This document shows positions 57,936 to 64,000 of a DNA stretch of 64,000 nucleotides, in pieces. A program made the translations under genes and the position numbers. The stretch is from an uncultured Alphaproteobacteria bacterium (GTDB taxonomy: Bacteria > Pseudomonadota > Alphaproteobacteria > HIMB59), in contig CABZMT010000001.1 in assembly GCA_902526965.1 (NCBI GenBank), forward strand, positions 62,001-126,000, in the 5' to 3' direction. Within the stretch, counting starts at the first letter, position 1. Each line of letters opens with the position of its first letter. The notes under the pieces are model-generated. The model did not search any database. It was not told the DNA's origin and saw only the letters and a list, made by a program, of their open reading frames with translations.

Positions 57936-58327
57936 TAAATTCTCTTTAAGTTTAAACCAAGTTTTTTAAATTTTTTTCTAAAACTATAGAATTGTTTATT
58001 ATGTTTAGCTGAATTTTGTTTAAGGACTAATTTTTGGTAATAATGTACCATTTCGTGCCCTAATATTTCTACAAATTCTTGGAAATTTTTAAACTTATTA
58101 TGAATAGTTATTCTGTAACAATACTTTGTAGCATAAGGATTAAATTCAAAAAGGCCTAACGCTCCATGTATCCTCCTAATAGTTATTTTAGGATTTTTTA
58201 ATCGATTATTAAATATCTCTCTATTAAGTATTTTATATACTGATGGAATTTTAATAGCTCTAGGCTTAAAAACCCTTTCATCACCATAATGTTCAATGAG
58301 TGTTGCTAAACTTTTTGTTCTAGGCAT
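57929..58327 (-). CDS. SprT-like zinc metalloprotease
   Basis: 132 residues. HEXXH motif in LGHEMVHYYQ (His91, Glu92, His95) and a third ligand His109 in SAKHNKQFY, as in SprT/Spartan catalytic domains. No C-terminal zinc ribbon, so this is a minimal domain as often carried by phages. Possible role in cleaving DNA-bound or crosslinked protein. Strongly basic tail. Confidence 0.82.
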   Translation of the reverse strand: MPRTKSLATLIEHYGDERVFKPRAIKIPSVYKILNREIFNNRLKNPKITIRRIHGALGLFEFNPYATKYCYRITIHNKFKNFQEFVEILGHEMVHYYQKLVLKQNSAKHNKQFYSFRKKFKKLGLNLKRIYR

Positions 58328-58373
58328 AAATCTAGATTACAAATAAAGTTTATGTATAAAAATTCAAGTTATT

Positions 58374-58601
58374 TTAATTAGGATTTTTGTATAAATATTC
58401 TAAAAATAAAATAACTTCCTCATACTTTTCATCTGGTATATCTTTGTAGCTACAACCATATTTTTCTTTAATGCTCAAAGCAAGATGAGCATATGCATTC
58501 CTGCCTTTTGGATGAAAATAAGATGGTTTTAAAAGAGGTTGAAGTTTGTCTCCTGTTGATTGAATCTTATGCCATATTTTTTTTCTATTATCTTCATTCA
58601 A
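58374..58601 (-). CDS. Unknown 75-residue protein, phage-flavoured
   Basis: Starts at a TTG. Residues 28-75 (FHPKGRNAYAHLALSIKEKY, then YKDIPDEKYEEVILFLEYL) recall the C-terminal segment of phage antirepressor-like proteins (SYKDIP, then a helix). That is a resemblance only. It precedes the SprT-like gene on the same strand. Confidence 0.5.
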   Translation of the reverse strand: MNEDNRKKIWHKIQSTGDKLQPLLKPSYFHPKGRNAYAHLALSIKEKYGCSYKDIPDEKYEEVILFLEYLYKNPN

Positions 58602-58702
58602 AGAGATATTCCACCGGGAAAAAATATATCTATCAAGATTCTAACTATGGCAAAGCCTATTCCACAAAAAATGATAATAGTAATTAATTGTTTATTCATC
58701 AT
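58598..58702 (-). CDS. 34-residue single-helix membrane peptide
   Basis: Minus-strand ATGATG at 58702 encodes MMNKQLITIIIFCGIGFAIV, RILIDIFFPGGISL and TGA. One transmembrane helix. Its TGA overlaps the TTG start of the 75-residue gene (TTGA). No ribosome site, so support is the coupling and the hydrophobic pattern only. Confidence 0.33.
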   Translation of the reverse strand: MMNKQLITIIIFCGIGFAIVRILIDIFFPGGISL

Positions 58703-58722
58703 GATATATATAAATACTTATT

Positions 58723-59112
58723 ATGAAGAAGTTTATCATTATTTTCTCTTTAATAATGCCAAATATGAGTTTTGCAGAAATTTTAGATAAATTTTCACTT
58801 GCTTGTATTTGTGATAAGAACATTAATGCACTTAAGTATTTTGACTGTAAACAAAAAGTATCTGGAACACGATTAGACTTATTAGAAGACGAAAGCAATA
58901 AAGATAAAATTTTAATATACAGTAGTTTTGATCAAAAAAAATATAAGCTAACTAAAAAGGATCCTGAATACATTTTTAATTATGAAACAGAAAATTATAT
59001 TTCTCTTCTATCAATTAATAATAAATTAGATTTGGTTTTTTCGATTTCTTACAAAGAGTTTGATAAAAATTGGTCTTATGATTTAAAGTGTGTTTCTTTA
59101 AAAAAAGAATAA
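58723..59112 (+). CDS. Secreted protein of unknown function
   Basis: 129 residues with an N-terminal signal peptide (MKKFIIIFSLIMPNMSFA, cleavage near 18). The mature part has four cysteines (CICDKN, DCKQK and KCVS near the end) and ends with paired Lys. Probably periplasmic. No family recognised. Confidence 0.65.
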   Translation: MKKFIIIFSLIMPNMSFAEILDKFSLACICDKNINALKYFDCKQKVSGTRLDLLEDESNKDKILIYSSFDQKKYKLTKKDPEYIFNYETENYISLLSINNKLDLVFSISYKEFDKNWSYDLKCVSLKKE

Positions 59113-59129
59113 TATCACAAATCCCATAG

Positions 59130-60002
59130 ATGATTGCCAAAAATTTTATAATTCCATTTTTTGTATCTTTAATTGGATTTGTTTTACTTGTTTCAATGGA
59201 CTCAGTGATCAAAATACTAGGAGATAGTTATTCTGTTTTACAATTGTTATTTTTAAATGCACTCTTTTCTTTAATACCTTTATCTTATTTTGTTATCAAA
59301 AATCATGGTTTTAAATTTTATAAAAATCAAAACTACACCTTTCAAATTACTAGAGGAATAGCCCATACAGTTGGTTTCCTTTTTGTTTTAAAAGGAGTTT
59401 TGCTTCTTCCTCTTTCAATCGTATATCCTGTTTTGTTTACATCGCCTTTAATGCTTTTAGTTATGTCGCATTTTTTCTTGAGCGATAACATAAATTTAGT
59501 AAGAGTGATGGCAATATTAATTGGTTTCTTAGGCGTAGTAATATCAGCAGAGCCTTTTGGTTCGAGTGGTTTATCGTTTCAAGGAGTTTTATTTGTATTT
59601 ATTGGTGCATTTTGCATTGCAATTACCCACTTAATAACTCGAAAATATAACCATTTAACATCTTCGTATTCTGCAGCCTTCTTTAGTATGGCTGTAAGTG
59701 TAATCATTTTCTATTTTTCAACAAAATTTCATTTTGAAATAATGACTCTTCAAGATTTATTATTATCATTTTTAGGAGGAGTTTTTGCAGGTCTAGGTGT
59801 CAGCGCAATTATTTATGGATCAAGAACACTGCCATCGTCTGTATTTGGCCTTACAAGTTATTTTCAAATAATTTATGGAGTGTTTTTAGGCTGGATTATT
59901 TTTAGTCAGTTACCTTCAATATATAATTATATTGGAATAATAATTGTTATTTTTGCAGGTCTGCTACTTTTTTATTTTGATAAAAGTAAAAATGAAAGTT
60001 AG
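59130..60002 (+). CDS. EamA/DMT-family transporter
   Basis: 290 residues, ten helices in two EamA repeats (SMDSVIKILGDSYSVLQLLF near 22; GLGVSAIIYGSRTLPSSVFG near 225). Similar to the S-adenosylmethionine- or riboflavin-type members in general form, but the substrate cannot be read. Its end overlaps the next gene by 11 bases. Confidence 0.86.
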   Translation: MIAKNFIIPFFVSLIGFVLLVSMDSVIKILGDSYSVLQLLFLNALFSLIPLSYFVIKNHGFKFYKNQNYTFQITRGIAHTVGFLFVLKGVLLLPLSIVYPVLFTSPLMLLVMSHFFLSDNINLVRVMAILIGFLGVVISAEPFGSSGLSFQGVLFVFIGAFCIAITHLITRKYNHLTSSYSAAFFSMAVSVIIFYFSTKFHFEIMTLQDLLLSFLGGVFAGLGVSAIIYGSRTLPSSVFGLTSYFQIIYGVFLGWIIFSQLPSIYNYIGIIIVIFAGLLLFYFDKSKNES

Positions 60003-61035
60003 AGAGTTGATATCAATAATTATTTTATATTTTATATCGTATCTTATTTTTATATTTCCATTTGATGTCTTATCTTCTTGGTTGGGCAAGCCTACTTCGA
60101 TATTTGAAGCTATAATAAGCACCACAATAGTTTTCTCCCTTTGTCTTTATTACTTTAGATCTAAAAGTACTAATAAAATTATCAAATTTTTTGTTTATGA
60201 GGGTTTTGGTATTGGGACAGTATCATTTTTCCTAATATTACCTTTCATAGCGGTAGAATATTTAAATATTATAAATAATTATAAATTGGCATTTATTTTT
60301 TTTGCTATACAGATACCATGTATCATCTATGGATATATAAATTCAAGAAAAATTAAAATAAAAAATATTTCTATAAAGTCAGATTTAATTAATAAAAGCA
60401 TTAAATTTGTTTTCATTAGTGATGTACATATAGGCTCAAATCATTCATCCTACTTAATAAAAATTGTATCTGAAATAATTAAGCTCGATCCAAAATTTTT
60501 AATTATAGGGGGTGACTTAATTGATAGTAGCTCATTTAAAATCGACGATCTGAAAGAGTTAAAGAAATTAAATAAACCTATCTATTTTGTTACAGGAAAC
60601 CATGAATACTATATTCAAAATTCACAAAAACATCTTGATGACTTACACACTGTAGGAATACATACTTTAAATAATGAATCTTTACAGATACACGGACTAA
60701 ATTTAATTGGTATTTCTGACAACATAACTAACAATTTAAAAATTAACTATTTTGATAAACTATTTCAAAAAGAATTATTTAATATTTTAGTGGTTCACAA
60801 ACCTTCCATCTGGAAAAAAGTTTCAACAAAAGCTAATTTAATGCTCTCAGGCCACACACATAATGGGCAAATTTTTCCTTTTAACTTTGTTGTAAAATTA
60901 CAATTTCCCGAAAATTATGGAATTTATAATAGAAATAATAAATATTTATATGTAAGTTCTGGATCAGCAACTTGGGGTCCAAAAATAAGGATAGGATCTA
61001 ACAATGAGATTATTAGAATAGAATTAAAAAATTAA
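59992..61035 (+). CDS. Membrane-anchored metallophosphoesterase
   Basis: 347 residues from the ATG at 59992; the frame opens at 59944 inside the transporter gene but the internal ATG starts a good hydrophobic segment. Four helices in the first 125 residues, then a calcineurin-like domain: FISDVHIGSNHSS near 140, IGGDLIDSS near 170, TGNHEYYI near 200, VVHKP near 265 and LSGHTHNGQIFP near 285. YaeI-like; could be a UDP-diacylglucosamine hydrolase or a general phosphodiesterase. Confidence 0.85.
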   Translation: MKVRELISIIILYFISYLIFIFPFDVLSSWLGKPTSIFEAIISTTIVFSLCLYYFRSKSTNKIIKFFVYEGFGIGTVSFFLILPFIAVEYLNIINNYKLAFIFFAIQIPCIIYGYINSRKIKIKNISIKSDLINKSIKFVFISDVHIGSNHSSYLIKIVSEIIKLDPKFLIIGGDLIDSSSFKIDDLKELKKLNKPIYFVTGNHEYYIQNSQKHLDDLHTVGIHTLNNESLQIHGLNLIGISDNITNNLKINYFDKLFQKELFNILVVHKPSIWKKVSTKANLMLSGHTHNGQIFPFNFVVKLQFPENYGIYNRNNKYLYVSSGSATWGPKIRIGSNNEIIRIELKN

Positions 61036-61065
61036 TAATTTCTCTGTTGGATATCGTTTAACATT

Positions 61066-61569
61066 ATGTATTCTTTTTTGATGAGAGTTATCCTCTTTTC
61101 TTTTTTGTTTATTAGCACACTCTTCGCTGATAATCATATTTTAGAGCAAGAAAACTTCGAAGCTTGGCAATTTACATGTGTTTCTGAACAAAACCAAAAA
61201 ATTTGTGATTTGAGGGAACTTGTATTTGACTCTAATACAAATGAAGTTGTCAGTTACCTTTCTATAACTATTAATCCTGAAAATTTAACACAAATGCAAA
61301 TAGCATTTCCTCATGCAGTAAATTTGAAAAGTCCTGTTAAATTACAAATAGATGATAATGATCCACTTGATCTCAATTACGCCTATTGCAATCAAAGCGC
61401 ATGTTTTGTAGCAGAAATAGTTGGAGAAAATTTTGTAAACTTTTTCAAAGCAGGAAATCAAATATCACTAAAAGTCTTATTTCTTGATAACCGAGAGGCC
61501 ACAATAACTTATTCTTTGAGCGGCTTTACAGCAGGTTATAGCAAACTATCTTCTTCGAGAGTTAATTAA
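61066..61569 (+). CDS. IalB-family periplasmic protein
   Basis: 167 residues. Signal peptide (MRVILFSFLFISTLFADNH from the second Met at 61081, which is an alternative start), then the invasion-associated locus B layout: AWQFTCVSEQNQKICDLREL, the paired cysteines in YCNQSACFVAEI, and the C-terminal LSGFTAGYSKL. Common in free-living alphaproteobacteria, so not a sign of pathogenicity. Exact role unknown. Confidence 0.8.
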   Translation: MYSFLMRVILFSFLFISTLFADNHILEQENFEAWQFTCVSEQNQKICDLRELVFDSNTNEVVSYLSITINPENLTQMQIAFPHAVNLKSPVKLQIDDNDPLDLNYAYCNQSACFVAEIVGENFVNFFKAGNQISLKVLFLDNREATITYSLSGFTAGYSKLSSSRVN

Positions 61570-61573
61570 AATT

Positions 61574-63109
61574 TTAATTTTTATTAAAGTTAATTTTATT
61601 TCTAATTATTAGTAAACATATGAGAGATGGTATTACCATAATTGCGGTTATCATAAAGAACAAACCCCAATCTCCTCCTAGCCCATCAACCATTGCACCA
61701 GATGAGGAGGCTAACAATGTCCTCCCCGCAGTTCCAACAGAAGCTAGTAAAGCGTATTGCGTAGCAGTAAAACTGCGATCAACAAGAAGTGATATGAATG
61801 TAACAAAAGCTACAGTTGCAAAAGCGGCAGCAAGATCATCAATGATAACTGCAAATGCAAAAAGAACTTTAGAGGGACCCACCCATGCTAATATTGAAAA
61901 TAGAATATTGGTAGCCGACATTGCAATTCCTGCAATAATGAGAGTTTTAATTATCCCAGATCTCATAGCAATAGCTCCTCCAATAAGTGTAAAAACAATA
62001 GTGGTTATCCATCCAAGAGCCTTTGAATAGATGGCTATATCTCCCTTTGAAAAACCAATTTCTTTATAAAAAACTAAGCTCATTCTCCCCAAAAAAGCCT
62101 CACCGATCTTAAATAGAAAAACAAACACTAAAATAGCAATTCCAATTCTTACTCCATTGTTATTAAAAAAGCTACTAAGTGGGTTTGCTACAACATTGTT
62201 TAGGTAATAAAATGTTTGTGATATTGGATTTTGATCACCCAAGTTTTTGATAAAAAGTGAAAAAATATAAAATATCGCACCAATTACAATAAAAGTAAGA
62301 CCACCATTGATAAACCATATTTTTTCAAAGAATTGACCAACTAAAAAACATAAGGCCCCAATTGCTAAAAATAGATAACTAGCTTTGATGATACTTATAA
62401 CATTTGTATTAGAAGCATCTGTATTCAAAATATTTTGAAATCTTTCTTTATTAGACTCTGGAATAAAAGACAGTCCAACATTGCATAGAACTATTATTGC
62501 CATCAAAAAAATAAAAGTTACTTGCCAATATTGATCAACTCCAGAATTCTCTAATTTCTCAGCAATCTCTAAACATATAAACCCACCTAATTTAAATCCA
62601 GTCCACCATCCAACGACTGCCATAGCAGCTCCAGCTGCCATACTCGCTGACTCTTCCTTTTTTATTTGTTCAATTCTTAATGCATCTATTGTTATATCTT
62701 GTGTAGCAGACGAAATAGCTATAGCTAAACCTACACCAATTATTAGTGCTAAATTTTGTGTTGGCTCAAGGACACTCCATATTATTAAGCAAATTAATAT
62801 TATGGTTTGCATTAAAATGATTATTGATTTTCGATGGCCTATTTTATTTGTTAAAAAAGGCAATCTCATTCGATCAATAATTGGTGCCCATAAAAAATTA
62901 AATGCGTAAACACCAAATATTAGTCCTGCCCACCCTATAGTACTTCTACTTAGACCCTCTTCTTTTAACCAAAGAGATAAAGCGCTAGCAATAAGAACCC
63001 AAGGAAATCCACTTATGATTCCTAACAACAGAATACGTATCATCCTTCTGTCGTAATAAGCGCCAATCAAGGCTTTTAATTTATTCGAATCTAATGAAAT
63101 TGAACTCAT
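61574..63109 (-). CDS. ampG: AmpG-like MFS permease
   Basis: 511 residues, 12 or more helices. GISGFPWVLIASALSLWLKEE near 35 and IGWAGLIFGVYAFNFLWAPI near 58 are the AmpG N-terminal signatures; TDITIDALRIEQ-type motif (TQDITIDALRIEQIKKEE) near 140. AmpG imports anhydro-muropeptides for recycling. Long central loop explains the above-average length. Convergent with the IalB-like gene, four bases between the stops. Confidence 0.86.
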   Translation of the reverse strand: MSSISLDSNKLKALIGAYYDRRMIRILLLGIISGFPWVLIASALSLWLKEEGLSRSTIGWAGLIFGVYAFNFLWAPIIDRMRLPFLTNKIGHRKSIIILMQTIILICLIIWSVLEPTQNLALIIGVGLAIAISSATQDITIDALRIEQIKKEESASMAAGAAMAVVGWWTGFKLGGFICLEIAEKLENSGVDQYWQVTFIFLMAIIVLCNVGLSFIPESNKERFQNILNTDASNTNVISIIKASYLFLAIGALCFLVGQFFEKIWFINGGLTFIVIGAIFYIFSLFIKNLGDQNPISQTFYYLNNVVANPLSSFFNNNGVRIGIAILVFVFLFKIGEAFLGRMSLVFYKEIGFSKGDIAIYSKALGWITTIVFTLIGGAIAMRSGIIKTLIIAGIAMSATNILFSILAWVGPSKVLFAFAVIIDDLAAAFATVAFVTFISLLVDRSFTATQYALLASVGTAGRTLLASSSGAMVDGLGGDWGLFFMITAIMVIPSLICLLIIRNKINFNKN

Positions 63110-63147
63110 TAATTGGGATACTATTCAAAAAAAATATAAATTAAACT

Positions 63148-63666
63148 TTAATCGCTCAGAGAACTAAGCCACTTAATTAAATCAGCCCTATCTTGATCTT
63201 TTTTGATACCGTTATAATTCATTTTAGTACCGGCGATGTATTTTTTTGGCTTTAATAAAAATTTGTTAAGTTCTTCAACGTTCCAATCACCACCGAACGC
63301 AACAAGGGCACCTGAATATGCAAATCCTTCCATTGACCCTTTAGATCTGTTTACTATTCCCCACATAGCAGGACCTACTTTATTTTCTCCACCCTTAACT
63401 TGCGTATGACACGAAGCACACTTTTTAAAAATCTTTTCACCGTTATCTAAGTTTGCTGAAGCAAGCATAGGTGTTATATTGGGTAGAACTTCAAAAATAT
63501 CTACCTCTTCTTTTGTCTCCAAAGAGATACCACCTTCAGGAACTTCAATTTTATATGCTAATTCATCCGGAAACTCTGGATGAATGGCCATATCAGCAAC
63601 TTTTGAGAATACAGCGGCAAGTAAGAGGGCAAGAATTATTGCCCCTAGAATTTTATTGGTTTCCAT
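63148..63666 (-). CDS. cycM: Membrane-anchored cytochrome c (CycM-like)
   Basis: 172 residues. Uncleaved N-terminal anchor (about 6-22), linker, then a class I cytochrome c domain with CASCH at 83-87, conserved GPAMWGIVNR, and axial Met149 in GTKMNY. In alphaproteobacteria this protein passes electrons from bc1 to an aa3 oxidase. Divergent from kdsB, a usual neighbour. Confidence 0.9.
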   Translation of the reverse strand: METNKILGAIILALLLAAVFSKVADMAIHPEFPDELAYKIEVPEGGISLETKEEVDIFEVLPNITPMLASANLDNGEKIFKKCASCHTQVKGGENKVGPAMWGIVNRSKGSMEGFAYSGALVAFGGDWNVEELNKFLLKPKKYIAGTKMNYNGIKKDQDRADLIKWLSSLSD

Positions 63667-63726
63667 ATTAAAAAGAGAAGTCTATGTTTAAAAATATACC
63701 ACTTAAAACGGATATTTGTCGCATTA

Positions 63727-64000
63727 ATGAATGATATTTTAGTTATTATACCTATAAGACTAAAGGCATCTAGATTCCCAAATAAGCCTTTTGCTAAAAT
63801 TGGAGACGTGCCAATGCTTCATTATGTATATAATCGTGTATCAACTTTCACTGAAAATTTATATTTAGCTATATGTGACCAAGAGGTAAAAAATTACTGC
63901 GAAAAAATGGACCTTCAATATGTTATGACCGATCCTGATCATCAATCTGGGAGTGACCGCATTGGAGAGGCTGCAAAAAAAATAGAGGAAGACATCAAAT
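63727..64000 (+). CDS. kdsB: CMP-KDO synthetase (3' part missing)
   Basis: First 91 codons only; the rest is beyond the window. MNDILVIIPIRLKASRFPNK matches the CTP-binding IPARxxSxRLPxKP motif of KdsB, then GDVPMLHYVYNRV and MTDPDHQSGSDRIGEA. It activates KDO for lipopolysaccharide core synthesis. Confidence 0.93.
   Translation, partial: MNDILVIIPIRLKASRFPNKPFAKIGDVPMLHYVYNRVSTFTENLYLAICDQEVKNYCEKMDLQYVMTDPDHQSGSDRIGEAAKKIEEDIK

Noticed and set aside
58493-58790. Two plus-strand frames of 64 and 76 residues
   Set aside because: They oppose the 75-residue gene and its coupled peptide, and overlap the secreted-protein start; composition looks random.
1-64000. CRISPR arrays, insertion sequences, integrases, rRNA genes, replication origin
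   Set aside because: No regularly spaced repeats, transposase or integrase motifs, or rRNA-like stretches were seen on reading both strands.

Overview
The window reads as a piece of a streamlined, very AT-rich alphaproteobacterial chromosome, most likely from a free-living marine heterotroph. The evidence is the alphaproteobacterial gene orders (ffh-rpsP-rimM-trmD-rplS-leuCDB-asd, dapF next to mtaB, sdhCDAB-mdh-sucAB, ampG-cycM-kdsB), very short spacers, many stop/start and 3'-end overlaps, little Shine-Dalgarno signal, and many high-affinity uptake systems (TRAP, ABC, EamA). A SAR11-like or HIMB59/AEGEAN-169-like lineage fits, but that placement is inference. There is no transposase, rRNA or CRISPR array.

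Layout. 1-11.7 kb is housekeeping: mtaB (cut by the edge) and dapF on the minus strand; then ffh, the S16/RimM/TrmD/L19 operon, leuCDB and asd; then a pyridoxal kinase, an iron superoxide dismutase and an Hsp20 chaperone. 11.9-14.6 kb has a quinone oxidoreductase, a class III aminotransferase and a gap with a tiny ORF and two hairpins. 14.6-17.5 kb is a very AT-rich envelope pair (polytopic membrane protein and a tandem PAP2 phosphatase) whose end runs antisense into tRNA-Arg(UCG). 17.6-22.5 kb holds small proteins, then a thioesterase / acetoacetyl-CoA synthetase / thiolase operon and an EamA exporter. 22.5-25.6 kb is a TRAP transporter whose binding protein and permeases converge. 25.6-25.9 kb holds a strongly base-paired element, probably a structured RNA. 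25.9-36.7 kb encodes the TCA block sdhCDAB-mdh-sucAB, followed by convergent acnA.

36.7-57.9 kb is carbohydrate and polyol catabolism. A minus-strand glpD-glpK-LysR unit is divergent from a long plus-strand operon (two class II aldolases, FGGY kinase, HAD phosphatase, SDR, GpsA-like dehydrogenase, RpiB). Next come three ABC permeases (one MalF-like, two MalG-like) divergent from a second plus-strand operon (Tat-exported sugar-binding protein, SDR, FGGY kinase, glycerol-1-phosphate-dehydrogenase-like enzyme, ABC ATPase, aldolase-SDR fusion). Together they look like one import, oxidise/phosphorylate, aldol-cleave and triose-phosphate route for one or more sugars or polyols whose identity cannot be read from sequence. 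This is the best candidate for a little-described system here.

57.9-64 kb is mixed: a SprT-like metalloprotease with small phage-flavoured neighbours, a secreted unknown, an EamA transporter, a membrane-anchored phosphoesterase, an IalB-like protein, an AmpG-like permease, a membrane-anchored cytochrome c, and the start of kdsB.
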